NCBI GenBank assembly: GCA_024515975.1
Contig: JAMSKV010000002.1
Coordinates: forward strand, 248,001 to 312,000
Source: Endosaccharibacter trunci
GTDB lineage: Bacteria > Pseudomonadota > Alphaproteobacteria > Acetobacterales > Acetobacteraceae
DNA length: 64,000 nucleotides
Direction of reading: 5' to 3'
The translations under genes and the position numbers were made by a program. Position 1 is the first letter of the stretch, and each line of letters begins with the position of its first letter. This document shows positions 1 to 9,929 of the stretch, in pieces. The notes under the pieces are model-generated. The model was not told where the DNA came from, did no database searches, and was given only the letters and a program-made list of their open reading frames with translations.

Positions 1-2
1 AC

Positions 3-317
3 GAAGCGGATGTGGCGGCGATCGACGCCGTAACGCTGGCGTTGGTCCGCCGTGTGCGTCCAGGAGCATTCGCGGGCCTCCGCGTGCTGGGCTGGACCAT
101 GGATGCCCCGGGCTTGCCGCTGATCAGCGCGCAGGACGAGGCGACGTGCCGCCATCTGCAGTCGGCTTTGCGCGCGACCGAGACGGATGGCGCGTTGCGT
201 CCGGTGCTCGATGCGCTGCTGATCGATCGCTTCACGGTTCTGCCGGGTGACGCTTATGCGCGGATCTCTGTTCTGGAGCGTAGGGCGGAAGAGGCGGGCT
301 ATCCGGTGTTGCGCTAG
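3..317 (+). CDS. PhnD-like phosphate/phosphonate ABC transporter substrate-binding protein, C-terminal part
   Basis: The reading frame is open from the left edge (frame starts at base 3) and stops with TAG at 315-317, so only about the last 104 residues are present. The fragment starts EADVAAIDAVT and continues with RVLGWTMDAPGLPLI, a pattern typical of the second lobe of PhnD-like periplasmic binding proteins, where an Ala-Ala-Ile-Asp strand is followed by the ligand-closing segment. Such proteins deliver phosphonate, phosphite or related oxyanions to an ABC importer. No permease or ATPase gene is visible on this side. The ligand cannot be deduced from the fragment, and an orphan or regulatory role is possible. 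The family call is fairly secure; the substrate is unknown. Confidence 0.65.
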   Translation, partial: EADVAAIDAVTLALVRRVRPGAFAGLRVLGWTMDAPGLPLISAQDEATCRHLQSALRATETDGALRPVLDALLIDRFTVLPGDAYARISVLERRAEEAGYPVLR

Positions 318-440
318 GAGGTGGTCCGGATCTTCCGGTCGCCCCCTGAGCTGCAAAACAGTCATTCCCGATCGGAAGAACCAGAGACCATCTTTCCATT
401 CAGCAACGTACCGCGCCCCGCCCTCCGCGCCAAACGGGCA

Positions 441-477
441 GAAGTCTTTTCGCATCTTCTGCGCAGAAAAAGACTCT
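441..477. terminator. Hairpin between convergent genes, possible bidirectional terminator
   Basis: AGTCTTTT at 443-450 pairs with AAAAGACT at 468-475 around a C-rich loop, between the stop of the PhnD-like gene (317, plus) and the stop of the receptor remnant (485, minus). The T- and A-runs lie inside the stem, so on either strand transcription meets a U-rich arm. The rest of 318-484 shows no gene. Confidence 0.4.
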
Positions 478-484
478 TCCCGCC

Positions 485-1514
485 CTAGAAGCTGACCCCG
501 ACCGAGCCGAAAAATTGTCTTGGCGCGCCCATCAGGAAGGTCTGGTAGTCGCCGGAGATCGGGTTGCCATTCTCGCCCGTGGTCGCGACGTAGCGGGTGT
601 TGAACAGGTTGTAGGCGTTGAACTGAACATCGACCCGGCTGAGCGGTCCGCGATCGGCCAGAACGTAGCGTGCCCCGAGATTGGCGATGAAATAGCCTGG
701 TACGGACGCGTCGTTGAGGTAGCTGAGATAGCGATGCGCGTAGGAGTTGCCGTCGATATGCGCGTTCAGGCGGCCGATCTGATAGGCGATGCTGCCTTTG
801 TACATCAGAGACGGATAGTTCGGGACCGATTTGCCGCGCAGGTTCGAGACGCCGGACGAGGTGGAGAGATCGTCGTCGAAGGTGGAGCGGTTGTAGGAGA
901 TCGAGTTGTAGATCGACAGATGCCGCAACGGGTAGAGCGTTCCGCTCAGTTCGACGCCGTTGGTGGTGACGCCGCCGACATTCTGTACCGCGGTGATCGG
1001 GCTGATCACCGGGCCGAACGAGATGGTTTGCAGACGGTTCGAGAAATCGACGTGATAAACGGACAGAAGGGCTACAAGAAGGCGCGTGGTCAGGCGATAG
1101 CCGCCTTCGTACACCCAGTCGGTTTCGGGCTTCAGCGTGTTCTGGATCTGCCGGAAACCGGCCTCGTTGGCGCTCCAGGGCGTGTTGGAGCTGTTGGTGC
1201 CGAACCCGTCCTCCGGAAAGGGATCGCCGAGCGTTCCCTGGCCGAGCAGCGGCACCTGCGAGAAATAGCGCGCCTCGGTGAATTGTCCGTATTCATACCG
1301 GATGCCGGTTTCCACCGTGTGCCGGCCGAGAACCCAGTTCAGCGATGATAGCAGGCCGTAGCGGGTGATGGCCGGTTGCTGCGTGCGGATCGAGAGCGGC
1401 GCGCCATTCGGGGAGGGGGTATAGGGGGTGGTCCAGGTTGAATAGCCGTTGTCGCCATGGCCGTAGACCGTGCTCTTCCAGTCGAGGCCGCTCGCCGGTT
1501 GGGTTCCTCCGGCC
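485..1514 (-). pseudogene. TonB-dependent receptor, 5'-truncated (C-terminal beta-barrel remnant)
   Basis: About 340 codons encode the distal part of a TonB-dependent outer-membrane receptor: alternating aromatic/polar beta-strands, NAYNLFNTRY near the end (the usual last-strand neighbourhood) and a terminal Phe (GSVGVSF), the outer-membrane insertion signature. The signal peptide, TonB box, plug domain and first strands are absent. Receptor-like sequence begins near 1495, about 20 bases past the stop of ndh, with no proper start or ribosome site; the open frame runs backwards into ndh only by chance. A deletion seems to have removed the 5' half and placed the remnant directly behind ndh. Full-length relatives have roughly 700-900 residues. 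A functional product is very unlikely. Confidence 0.8.
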
Positions 1515-2852
1515 CTAGGCTCTCGGACCCGGTTCGCCAGTGATGATACGCGCACCGCGGGCGTAGGTGAGCCAGGCGGCGACCCATTGTATGTAGGTGA
1601 CGAGCCGGTTGCGTGTGCTGATCAGCAGCATCAGGTGCACAGCGCTCCAGACGAACCAGGCGACCCGTCCCGTGAGCCTGATCCAGCCGAAATCGGCCAC
1701 GGCGGATGAGCCGCCGATCATCGCGAGCTGGCCCCAGTCCTTGTAGCGGAACGGGCGGGATGCCGGACGACCCGCCAGGCGGCCGCTGATCACCCGGGCG
1801 ACATGCGCCCCTTGCTGCTTGGCGACCGAGCCGAGGCCGGGCAGCGGTTTGCCTTTCTCGTCATTAAGGGCCGACGCGTCGCCGATCACGAAGATCGACG
1901 CGTCGCCGGGAAGCGAGCAATCCGGATTGACGGGCACGAGCCCACGCTTGTTGCCGTCCACGCCGAGCCAGCGTGCGACCGGTGTCGCCTGCGTGCCGGC
2001 CGCCCAGAAAATGCAGTCGGCATCGATCCGCCTGTCGCCGGCCTGAACGCCGGTCGCGTCCAGCGCCGTGACGCCCGCCCCCAGATGCAGCTCGATTCCC
2101 ATGGCCTGCAGGCGCTTGGCCGCATAGGCGGAAAGCTGCTCGGGAAAGCTCGCCAGCACGCGCGGGCCGGCATCGCACAGGACTATGCGTGCGTGCTGCG
2201 GGTCGATATGGCGGAAATCGCGTTTCAGGGTGGTGTGGGCAAGCTCGCTGATGGCGCCTGCGAGTTCGACCCCGGTCGGGCCTGCGCCGATCACCACGAA
2301 GGTGAGCAGCCGGCGTCGCGCTGCCGGATCGGGCTCGCGCTCCGCGCGCTCGAAGGCGAGCAGGAGCCGGTCGCGCAGAGCCACGGCGTCCGCGGCGCTC
2401 TTCAGGGCCGGAGCGCGCTCGACCCAGTCGTCATGTCCGAACCAGGAATAGACCGCGCCGGTGGCGAGGATCAGCGTGTCGAACGGGACCGGATCGCCGT
2501 CCTCCAGCAGAACCCGCCGCCGGTCGCGGTCGATGCCCCGAACCGTCGCCATCAGCACATAGGCGCCGGGAGTTCGCGCCAGCATGGAGCGGAGCGGCAC
2601 GGCGATCGTGGTATCGTCGAGCGCCGCGGTAGCCACCTGATAGAGGAGCGGCTGGAACAGGGTATGGTTGGTGCGGTCGATCAGCGTGACGCTGCACCGC
2701 TTCTCGCGCATGGCCGATTTCAAACCCAGCGCGGCGTTGAGCCCGCCGAAACCGCCACCGACGATGACCACCCGATGAAGAATGTCCTGGGCCATGCCGG
2801 ACGTGGACGTGGACGGGGAAGCGGAGATGGGGTTCGGTTCAGGGGGTGTCAT
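1515..2852 (-). CDS. ndh: Type II NADH:quinone oxidoreductase (NDH-2)
   Basis: 445 residues, the usual NDH-2 size. The protein oxidises NADH and passes electrons to membrane quinone without pumping protons. The FAD-binding motif GGGFGG is at residues 32-37, and a second dinucleotide motif (GAGPTGVELAG, from about residue 187) binds NADH. IFVIGDAS is the C-terminal FAD contact, and the Trp/aromatic-rich segment WIRLTGRVAWFVWSAVHLMLL near the C-terminus fits the membrane-anchoring region of bacterial Ndh. ATG at 2852 was used; a second Met at codon 20 (2795) is closer to the conserved start but has no better ribosome site. The gene is divergent from the RND efflux operon across about 150 bp. 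Acetic acid bacteria rely on NDH-2 in their short respiratory chain, which fits the context. Confidence 0.93.
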   Translation of the reverse strand: MTPPEPNPISASPSTSTSGMAQDILHRVVIVGGGFGGLNAALGLKSAMREKRCSVTLIDRTNHTLFQPLLYQVATAALDDTTIAVPLRSMLARTPGAYVLMATVRGIDRDRRRVLLEDGDPVPFDTLILATGAVYSWFGHDDWVERAPALKSAADAVALRDRLLLAFERAEREPDPAARRRLLTFVVIGAGPTGVELAGAISELAHTTLKRDFRHIDPQHARIVLCDAGPRVLASFPEQLSAYAAKRLQAMGIELHLGAGVTALDATGVQAGDRRIDADCIFWAAGTQATPVARWLGVDGNKRGLVPVNPDCSLPGDASIFVIGDASALNDEKGKPLPGLGSVAKQQGAHVARVISGRLAGRPASRPFRYKDWGQLAMIGGSSAVADFGWIRLTGRVAWFVWSAVHLMLLISTRNRLVTYIQWVAAWLTYARGARIITGEPGPRA

Positions 2853-2925
2853 GCGTGATCCAGCGTGCTCCGCCGCGAACGTGTTGCATTGCGGGAGGTT
2901 GCCTGGACGGGGTCTTGCCGGGTAA

Positions 2926-2939
2926 TGACCGTCTGGTCA
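2926..2939. promoter_or_regulatory. Palindromic operator candidate between ndh and the RND efflux operon
   Basis: TGACC-GTCT-GGTCA is a perfect 5-bp inverted repeat with a 4-bp spacer, lying 65-78 bp upstream of the adaptor start (3004) and about 75 bp upstream of ndh. Palindromes of this kind are typical sites for TetR/AcrR-family repressors of RND pumps. No repressor gene lies alongside, so the cognate protein would act in trans. Confidence 0.4.
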
Positions 2940-3003
2940 GCGTTCACCCGGACGCGGCACCTGCGCCGTTATCGGTGCGCGGGTCGAAGCTAGGACAATC
3001 TGA

Positions 3004-4296
3004 ATGGCGCGCGAACCCGTTTCCGTTTCGGCCCTTGCTGCCGGCTTCGGTCTTCTTCTGACCGGCCTGCTGTCCGGAACCGCGCTCGCCGCCGCTCCTG
3101 GCCAGCCGAACCGGCCGCCCGTCGTGGGCGTGCAGCCGGTCGGCCACGAGGACGTCACCGCCTCCTCCGAGTATATCGGCCGCATCCAGGCGATCGACCG
3201 GGTGGCTCTGGTCCCGCGCGTGACCGCCTTTCTCGAGAAGCGCCTCTTCGACGAGGGGGCCGAGGTGAAGAAGGGCGACCTGCTTTATGTGCTGGAGCAG
3301 CCGCCGTTCCAGGCCGCGGTTCTGGCGCAGCAGGGCGCCCTGGCGCAGGCGCAGGCCAATGTGGCCAATGCCGGCATCACCTTCGCGCGGCAGAAGGCGC
3401 TGCTGAGCACGCCGGCCGGGCAGAAGCAGTCCTACGACAACGCCCTGGCTTCCGCGCGTTCCAGCGCCGCCGCCGTCACCACGGCGCAGGCCAATCTCGA
3501 GAACGCGCAGATCCAGCTCGGCTACACCGAAATCCGCGCTCCCGTGGATGGGCGGATTTCCGCCACCTCGGTGAACCAGGGCAACGTGGTGAGCCCGTCT
3601 TCCGGCACGCTCGCGACCATCGTGACGCAGGACCCGATGTATGTCGTGTTTCCCGCCGCCAGCCGCGACGTGCTGATGCTGCAGAAGAAATACCAGGGCG
3701 CCGGCGGGATCAGCCAGGCTGCGATCAAGCTGACCCTGGGCGACGGAACTCAATACGACCAGACCGCCAAGCTCGACTACGTGTCGCCGGAGGTGTCGCA
3801 GAACACGGATACCATCACGCTTCGCGCCACAGTGCCCAACCCGAAGCGCGGCGATGCCAACAGCGACGGCGTGAGTACGCGCGAGCTGGTGGATGGCGAA
3901 TTCGTCACCGTGACGGTCGAGGATCCGCACCCGGTGAACCACCTCGTGGTGCCGCGGGCGGCGGTGCTGGCCGACCAGCAGGGCAATTACGTGTTCCTGC
4001 TGGCGCCCGGCAACAAGGCGAAACGTCAGGACATCACGCTGGGCGAGACGGTGGGCGCCAACGGTGTGGTGCTGTCCGGGCTCAAGGACGGCGACAAGGT
4101 GATCGTGGACGGCATCCAGAAGCTGCATGACGGCATCGAGGTGACGCCGGCCGCGCCGCAGCCCGTCGTGGCCGATCCGGGCGCCAAGGCGGCGGAAGCG
4201 GAAACGGAGCGCACCAACGGCATCGGCGGCACCGCCGGAACCGGCGCTCCCGCCACCCAGGGGGGTACGTCCCCGGCCGGCGGCAGCCAGCACTGA
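3004..4296 (+). CDS. RND efflux periplasmic adaptor subunit (MexE/AcrA type)
   Basis: 430 residues with an N-terminal export segment ending near the Ala-rich stretch at residues 25-35. The order is that of a membrane-fusion protein: first lipoyl half ([23 protein letters not shown]), alpha-helical hairpin rich in Ala/Gln (about residues 100-170), second lipoyl half ([20 protein letters not shown]), then beta-barrel and membrane-proximal domains. It bridges the inner-membrane pump and an outer-membrane channel. AGGAC lies 8 bases before the ATG. The pump gene follows after 58 bp in the same direction, so the two form an operon; no outer-membrane channel gene is adjacent. The C-terminal 40 residues are Gly/Thr/Ala-rich and probably flexible. 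Substrates cannot be read from the sequence. Confidence 0.93.
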   Translation: MAREPVSVSALAAGFGLLLTGLLSGTALAAAPGQPNRPPVVGVQPVGHEDVTASSEYIGRIQAIDRVALVPRVTAFLEKRLFDEGAEVKKGDLLYVLEQPPFQAAVLAQQGALAQAQANVANAGITFARQKALLSTPAGQKQSYDNALASARSSAAAVTTAQANLENAQIQLGYTEIRAPVDGRISATSVNQGNVVSPSSGTLATIVTQDPMYVVFPAASRDVLMLQKKYQGAGGISQAAIKLTLGDGTQYDQTAKLDYVSPEVSQNTDTITLRATVPNPKRGDANSDGVSTRELVDGEFVTVTVEDPHPVNHLVVPRAAVLADQQGNYVFLLAPGNKAKRQDITLGETVGANGVVLSGLKDGDKVIVDGIQKLHDGIEVTPAAPQPVVADPGAKAAEAETERTNGIGGTAGTGAPATQGGTSPAGGSQH

Positions 4297-4354
4297 ACCC
4301 TGTCCCGATTCTGTTCCACCTTCCAACGGCCCTGGCCGTGCGGGGAGCCAAGCG

Positions 4355-7300
4355 ATGATTTCCGGCGTCTTCATCGACCGTCCGCGACTGGCGATCGTGA
4401 TCGCGATCGTCATCACCCTGGCCGGTCTGGTCGGGCTGACCCGCATTCCGGTCGCCCAGTTCCCCGACATCGTGCCGCCGCAGGTCCAGGTCGCGGCGAC
4501 CTACCCGGGTGCGTCCGCCTCGGTGGTGGAGGAAAGCGTCGCACAGCCGATCGAAGCCCAGGTCGTGGGCGTCGACAAGATGATCTACATGCGTTCGGTC
4601 AGCGGCAACGACGGGTCCTACAACCTGACCGTGTCGTTTGAGCTGGGCACCAATCCCGACGTCAACACGGTGAACGTGCTGAACCGGGTGCAGACCGCCA
4701 ATGCCGAGCTGCCGTCCACCGTGCAGGCCGAGGGCCTCACGGTGCAGAAGCGCTCGTCGGCGATTCTGATGTTCGTGAACTTCTACAGCCCGTCAAAAAA
4801 GTTCGATCCGCTGTTTATCGCCAACTACGCGACCATCAACGTCATCGACGTGATCTCCCGCACGCCCGGCGTCGGTCAGGCGGCGCTGCTGTCGCGTCAG
4901 AAATACTCGATGAGGATCTGGTTCGACACCAACCGCCTGACCAATCTCGGCCTGTCTCCGTCCGACATCACCGCGGCGGTTTCGGCGCAGAATACGGTGG
5001 CGGCGGTGGGACGCATCGGCGCCCGCCCGGTGGGGCCGGATCAGCAATACCAGTTCAACGTGCAGACCCAGGGCCGTCTCGTCACGCCGGAGCAATTCGG
5101 CGCCATCGTGATCCGCGCCAATCCGGATGGTTCGGTGCTGCGCCTGCGCGATGTGGCGCGCGTCGAACTTGGCGCGCAGACGCTCGATTCCGAGTCCCGC
5201 TTCGATGGCGTGCCGTCCGTGGCGCTGGCCATCTATCTCTCGCCCGGCGCCAACGCGCTGGATACCGCCAGCGCCGTGAAGCGGCATCTGACCGAACTCG
5301 GCAGCCGCTTCCCATCTGGTCTCGCCTACAACGTCACCTATGACAGCACGGACTTCGTGCATGACACGGTGCACGAGGTCCTGCGCACCATCGTGGAAGC
5401 CTTCGTGCTCGTGGTGCTGGTGGTGTTCCTGTTCCTGGGCAGCGTGCGGGCCACCATCATCCCCACCATCGCCGTTCCGGTCAGCCTCATTGGCGCGTTC
5501 GCCGGCATGAGCGCGCTGGGCTTCTCCGCCAACACGGTGTCGCTGCTGGCGATGGTGCTGGCGATCGGCATCGTGGTCGACGACGCCATCGTGGTGGTTG
5601 AGAACGTCGAGCGCGTGATGGAGGAGGAGCCGGAACTTTCCCCGCCCGAAGCGGCGCGGAAAGCCATGACCCAGATCACAGGGCCGATCATCGCCATCAC
5701 CCTCGTGCTGCTTTCGGTATTCGTGCCGATCGCTTTCATTCCGGGCCTGTCCGGCGTGCTGTTCCGTCAGTTCGCGGTGACGATCTGCATCGCGATGCTG
5801 ATCTCGGCGCTGAACGCGTTGACCCTGTCGCCGGCCTTGTGCGGCGTGTTTCTTCGCCATCCCGGCGAGCGACGCGGCTTCGTGGGACGGATCCTCCAGC
5901 GCATCCTGGGCCTGATCGACCGCGTGCGCGACGGCTATGCCCGGATCGTGGCGCGCCTCCTCGGCGTCGCGATCGGCGGCGTGCTGGTGGTGCTGGTCTG
6001 CGGCGGCATCATCGCGTTCATGCAGCGTTCGATGCCTGTGGGCTTCCTGCCCGAAGAGGACCAGGGCGGTTTCTTCATCAACGTCCAGCTTCCCGACGGC
6101 GCCTCCGTCTCGCGCACCAGCGGCGTGGTGGCGCAGGTGGAGAAGCTGGCCAAGAACCTGCCCGGCGCCGCGCATACCTTCGGCGTGATCGGCTATTCGT
6201 TCCTCGACACCGTGCAGGAGCCGAATGCGGGCTTTGTGTTCGTCCGGTTGAAGCCGTTCGCCGACCGCACCACGCAGCAGACCAACGCGATGGTGTTGAT
6301 CGGCCATCTGTTCGGCGAAACCAGCCAGATGCGTCAGGCGACGGTGTTTCCGTTCAACCTGCCGCCGATCATCGGCCTGTCGCCCGGCGGTGGCTTCGAA
6401 TACGAGTTGGAGGCGCTGGAGGGCCAGTCGCCGACCCAGCTCGCGTCGCAGATGCAGGGGCTGCTGGCGGCGGCGAACCAGACCGGTCTCCTGGCCCGCG
6501 TCTTCACCACCTTCACCGCGACCACGCCGTCGCTTTATCTCGATATCGACCGTGCCAAGGCGCAGGCGCTTGGCGTGAACGTGGCCGACATCTTCAACAG
6601 CCTGCAGACCACGCTGGGCGGCTCCTACGTCAACGATTTCAACCTGTTCGGCCGTGTCTGGCAGGTGAACGTAGAAGGCGAGGCGCGCGATCGCGACAGC
6701 ATCGACGATCTGTGGCGGCTCTATATCCGCAACAACACTGGAAGCACCGTGCCTCTGCGGGCGCTGGCCACCTTGCGCTACGTCACCGGCCCGCAGGCGA
6801 TCACGCGCTACAACAACTACCGCGCCATCACCATTAACGGCTCGCCGGCGCCGGGCGTGTCTTCCGGCACCGCGCTGCAGGCGATGGCCGACGTGTCGAA
6901 GACGACACTCCAGAACGGCTACAACTACGAATGGACCAGCACCGCCTATCAGGAGGTCCAGGCGGCGGGAAAGACCGGCATCATCCTGGCGATGGCGCTG
7001 CTGTTCGCCTTCCTGTTCCTGGTCGCGCTCTACGAAAGCTGGATCATCCCGATCCCGGTGCTGATGTCGGTCGCGGTGGGCGTGCTCGGCGCCTTCATCG
7101 GCATCCGCCTCAGCGGCTTGTCGCTCGATCTCTACGCCGAGATCGGTCTGGTGGTGCTGATCGCGCTGTCGGCCAAGAACGGCATTCTGATCATCGAATT
7201 CGCCAAGGAGCGGCGAGAGGCGGGGGAAAGCATCCGCGACGCCGCCATCCAGGGCGCCAGCATGCGGTTCCGCGCCGTGATGATGACGTCGTTCGCCTTC

Positions 7301-7540
7301 GTGCTCGGCCTCGTGCCTCTGGTGACGGCGACCGGCGCCGCGTCCATCAGTCGCCGCGACGTGGGCACGCCGGTGTTCGCAGGCATGCTCGCGGCGAGTT
7401 TTGTGGGCATCTTCATCATTCCGATGCTCTACGTGACGTTCCAGACCGCCCGGGAGTGGCTGCACCGCCAGTTCGGGATCGCCGATCGCGGGTTGCATCG
7501 TCCGGCCGCGACCCATTCCGAGGACACAACTCAGCCCTGA
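4355..7540 (+). CDS. RND multidrug efflux permease (HAE1, MexF/AcrB type)
   Basis: 1061 residues, standard for the HAE1 family. The pump exports hydrophobic or amphiphilic compounds in exchange for protons as a trimer in the inner membrane. The N-terminal helix begins [16 protein letters not shown]. The conserved proton-relay pair is Asp409-Asp410 in [18 protein letters not shown], and the second membrane half holds [21 protein letters not shown] with the relay Lys. Two large periplasmic loops lie between helices 1-2 and 7-8. A GGGGAG ribosome site precedes the ATG. The adaptor gene is immediately upstream; the channel must come from elsewhere in the genome. It resembles the MexF/OqxB subgroup more than AcrB in its N-terminal sequence ([15 protein letters not shown]); that is recognition, not a computed tree. 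Confidence 0.95.
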   Translation: MISGVFIDRPRLAIVIAIVITLAGLVGLTRIPVAQFPDIVPPQVQVAATYPGASASVVEESVAQPIEAQVVGVDKMIYMRSVSGNDGSYNLTVSFELGTNPDVNTVNVLNRVQTANAELPSTVQAEGLTVQKRSSAILMFVNFYSPSKKFDPLFIANYATINVIDVISRTPGVGQAALLSRQKYSMRIWFDTNRLTNLGLSPSDITAAVSAQNTVAAVGRIGARPVGPDQQYQFNVQTQGRLVTPEQFGAIVIRANPDGSVLRLRDVARVELGAQTLDSESRFDGVPSVALAIYLSPGANALDTASAVKRHLTELGSRFPSGLAYNVTYDSTDFVHDTVHEVLRTIVEAFVLVVLVVFLFLGSVRATIIPTIAVPVSLIGAFAGMSALGFSANTVSLLAMVLAIGIVVDDAIVVVENVERVMEEEPELSPPEAARKAMTQITGPIIAITLVLLSVFVPIAFIPGLSGVLFRQFAVTICIAMLISALNALTLSPALCGVFLRHPGERRGFVGRILQRILGLIDRVRDGYARIVARLLGVAIGGVLVVLVCGGIIAFMQRSMPVGFLPEEDQGGFFINVQLPDGASVSRTSGVVAQVEKLAKNLPGAAHTFGVIGYSFLDTVQEPNAGFVFVRLKPFADRTTQQTNAMVLIGHLFGETSQMRQATVFPFNLPPIIGLSPGGGFEYELEALEGQSPTQLASQMQGLLAAANQTGLLARVFTTFTATTPSLYLDIDRAKAQALGVNVADIFNSLQTTLGGSYVNDFNLFGRVWQVNVEGEARDRDSIDDLWRLYIRNNTGSTVPLRALATLRYVTGPQAITRYNNYRAITINGSPAPGVSSGTALQAMADVSKTTLQNGYNYEWTSTAYQEVQAAGKTGIILAMALLFAFLFLVALYESWIIPIPVLMSVAVGVLGAFIGIRLSGLSLDLYAEIGLVVLIALSAKNGILIIEFAKERREAGESIRDAAIQGASMRFRAVMMTSFAFVLGLVPLVTATGAASISRRDVGTPVFAGMLAASFVGIFIIPMLYVTFQTAREWLHRQFGIADRGLHRPAATHSEDTTQP

Positions 7541-7609
7541 GAAAAAAGCGTCGGTTCGACGGGAAGGAAACTTCGACGGAGCCGGTGCATTGAGGCTCGA
7601 TGGCAGGCT

Positions 7610-7625
7610 ACGATCTCAAGATCGT
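7610..7625. promoter_or_regulatory. Perfect inverted repeat in the tkt leader region
   Basis: ACGATC-TCAA-GATCGT is a perfect 6-bp inverted repeat located about 130 bp before the tkt start. It is not followed by a T-run, so a terminator is unlikely; an operator or leader hairpin is possible. The remaining 7541-7752 holds no gene that I can support. Confidence 0.25.
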
Positions 7626-7752
7626 GACGACCGGGCATGCCGTTTTCCAGGTGCGCTTGGCGTAGGTGTCTGGGTTGCACCGTCTCCGCGACGGGGGCAT
7701 GGTGCGGCGCAGCAATAACCGTCTTATTCGGGCAGTTCGGGAGGCTCATTTC

Positions 7753-9861
7753 ATGCGGTCCACTCAAGGCGAATTCATGCGGGCCCCCGACGGTTCGTCC
7801 GTTGGCGGCGCGTCCATCGAGGATCTGTGCGTCAACACGATGCGCACCCTGGCGATCGACGCCGTTCAGAAGGCGAAATCCGGCCATCCGGGAACGCCGA
7901 TGTCGCTCTCGCCGGCCGCCTATGTCCTGTGGAACGACCTGCTCCGCTACGATCCGAAGCAGCCCTCCTGGCCCAACCGCGACCGGTTCGTCCTGTCGGT
8001 CGGCCATGCCTCCATGCTGCTTTATTCGCTGATCCATCTCTCGGGGATCGTGGAGAAGCCGGGCTCCGACAAGCCGTCACTGACGCTGGAAGACCTGACC
8101 CAGTTCCGCCAGATGAACAGCCGCACCCCGGGCCATCCCGAATACCGCTTCACCTCCGGCGTCGAGACCACCACCGGTCCGCTGGGTCAGGGCTGTGGCA
8201 ACTCGGTCGGCATGGCGATGGCGCAGCGCTGGCTGGCGGAGCGCTACAACAAGCCGGGCTTTCCCCTGTTCGACTACCATGTGTGGGTGTTCAGCGGCGA
8301 CGGCGACAACATGGAAGGCGTGGCGTCCGAGGCGGCCTCGCTCGCCGGCCACATGAAGCTCTCCAACCTGACCTGGCTGTATGACAGCAACCAGATCAGC
8401 ATCGAAGGCTCCACCGACCTCGCCTTTACCGAGGATACCCATAAGCGTTTCGAGGCGTATGGCTGGAACGTGCTCGAGGTGAAGAACGCCGAGGACCGCG
8501 CGTCCCTGAAGCAGCGCTTCGAGGAGGCGCGGGCCCAGGACGGCGCCGAGGGCGGCAAGCCGACCCTGATCGTCGTGCACAGCCAGATCGCGTTCGGCGC
8601 GCCGACCAAGGCGGGCACCGCCGCCGCGCATGGCGAGCCGCTGGGCGACGAAGAGATCAAGGGCGTGAAGCGCTTCTTCGGCTTCCCCGAGGACAAGCAG
8701 TTCTACGTGCCCGACGGCGTCATGGGTCATTTCCAGGACGGCATCGGCAAGCGCGGCGCCGCGCTCTCGGCCGACTGGTTCGAGATGCTGGAGCGCTACC
8801 GCAAGGACTATCCGGAGCTCGCCGCCGAACTCGACATGATCGGCAAGCATGCCCTGCCGGCCGGCTGGGACAAGGACATCCCGTCGTTTCCCGCCGACGC
8901 CAAGGGCGTCGCGTCGCGCGAAAGCTCGGGCAAGGTTCTGAACGCCGTCGCGCTGAACGTGCCGTGGATGATCGGCGGTGCGGCCGATCTGGCCCCGTCC
9001 ACCAAGACCAACCTGACCTTCCAGGGCGCCGGCTCGTTCAATCCCGGCACCTATGGCGGCCGCAACCTGCATTTCGGCGTGCGCGAGCACGCGATGGGCT
9101 CGATCTGCAACGGCATCGCGCTGTCCGGCGTGCGGCCGTACTGCTCTGGCTTTCTGATCTTCTCCGACTACATGAAGCCGCCGATCCGTCTCTCCGCGAT
9201 CATGGAGCTGCCGGTCATCTACATCTTCACCCATGACAGCATCGGCGTGGGCGAAGACGGTCCGACCCATCAGCCGATCGAGCAGCTGGCGCAGCTGCGT
9301 GCGACGCCGGGCATCATGACCATCCGTCCCGGCGACGCGAACGAGGTTGTGGAAGCCTGGCGCGTGGTCATGCCGCTGACCGAGCAGCCCGCGGCGCTGA
9401 TCCTGAGCCGCCAGGCTCTGCCGACACTGGACCGCACCAAATATGCGCCGGCCTCCGGCCTGGCCAAAGGCGCCTACGTCCTGGCCTCCTGCGAGGGCAC
9501 GCCGGACGTGATCCTGATGGCCACCGGGTCCGAGCTGCATCTGGTGGTGGACGCCTACGAGAAGCTCACCGAGGAAGGCATCAAGGCTCGCGTGGTCTCG
9601 ATGCCGTCCTTCGACCTGTTCGAGCAGCAGGACGAGGCGTATCGCGAGAGCGTGCTGCCGGCCGCGGTGCGTGGCCGTGTGGCGGTGGAGCAGGCGTCGT
9701 CCTTTGGTTGGGACCGCTATGTCGGCCTGACCGGCACCGTCATCGCGATGCACAGCTATGGCGCTTCCGCGCCGCTCAGCGCGCTTCTGACCAAGTTCGG
9801 CTTCACGCCGGAAAAGGTGCTCGAGGCCGCTCGCGCGCAGGCGAAAAAGACTCAGGCGTAA
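7753..9861 (+). CDS. tkt: Transketolase
   Basis: 702 residues from the ATG at 7753. Transketolase moves two-carbon units between sugar phosphates with thiamine diphosphate (Xu5P + R5P to S7P + G3P; Xu5P + E4P to F6P + G3P). Seen: the N-terminal AKSGHPGTPMSL segment, the thiamine-binding GDGDNMEGVASEA, and FGVREHAMG with the catalytic Glu in the pyrimidine domain. Upstream codons are open, but GGGAGG sits about 8 bases before 7753 and the homologous part starts shortly after. A second in-frame ATG at 7777 is a weaker alternative. It heads the pentose-phosphate block and is followed after 68 bp by the transaldolase-isomerase fusion, with which it is probably cotranscribed. Confidence 0.96.
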   Translation: MRSTQGEFMRAPDGSSVGGASIEDLCVNTMRTLAIDAVQKAKSGHPGTPMSLSPAAYVLWNDLLRYDPKQPSWPNRDRFVLSVGHASMLLYSLIHLSGIVEKPGSDKPSLTLEDLTQFRQMNSRTPGHPEYRFTSGVETTTGPLGQGCGNSVGMAMAQRWLAERYNKPGFPLFDYHVWVFSGDGDNMEGVASEAASLAGHMKLSNLTWLYDSNQISIEGSTDLAFTEDTHKRFEAYGWNVLEVKNAEDRASLKQRFEEARAQDGAEGGKPTLIVVHSQIAFGAPTKAGTAAAHGEPLGDEEIKGVKRFFGFPEDKQFYVPDGVMGHFQDGIGKRGAALSADWFEMLERYRKDYPELAAELDMIGKHALPAGWDKDIPSFPADAKGVASRESSGKVLNAVALNVPWMIGGAADLAPSTKTNLTFQGAGSFNPGTYGGRNLHFGVREHAMGSICNGIALSGVRPYCSGFLIFSDYMKPPIRLSAIMELPVIYIFTHDSIGVGEDGPTHQPIEQLAQLRATPGIMTIRPGDANEVVEAWRVVMPLTEQPAALILSRQALPTLDRTKYAPASGLAKGAYVLASCEGTPDVILMATGSELHLVVDAYEKLTEEGIKARVVSMPSFDLFEQQDEAYRESVLPAAVRGRVAVEQASSFGWDRYVGLTGTVIAMHSYGASAPLSALLTKFGFTPEKVLEAARAQAKKTQA

Positions 9862-9929
9862 CCGTCCCGGAACGGGGCCGGCTCCTGGGCCGGCCTCCCC
9901 AGCAAGAGAATAGAACCGAGGAGCAGGCC

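Noticed and set aside
4793..7516. 907-codon minus-strand frame opposite the RND pump
   Set aside because: Arg/His/Asp-rich translation typical of antisense frames in high-GC genes; the pump on the other strand explains the sequence.
7666..7752. N-terminal extension of transketolase by 29 codons
   Set aside because: No ribosome site at the upstream start, basic non-homologous sequence, and a good GGGAGG before 7753.
9868..9902. GC-rich hairpin between tkt and tal-pgi (GGGGCCGG with CCGGCC-T-CCCC)
   Set aside because: Has a bulge and no T-run; not accepted as a terminator, although a processing or stability role is possible.
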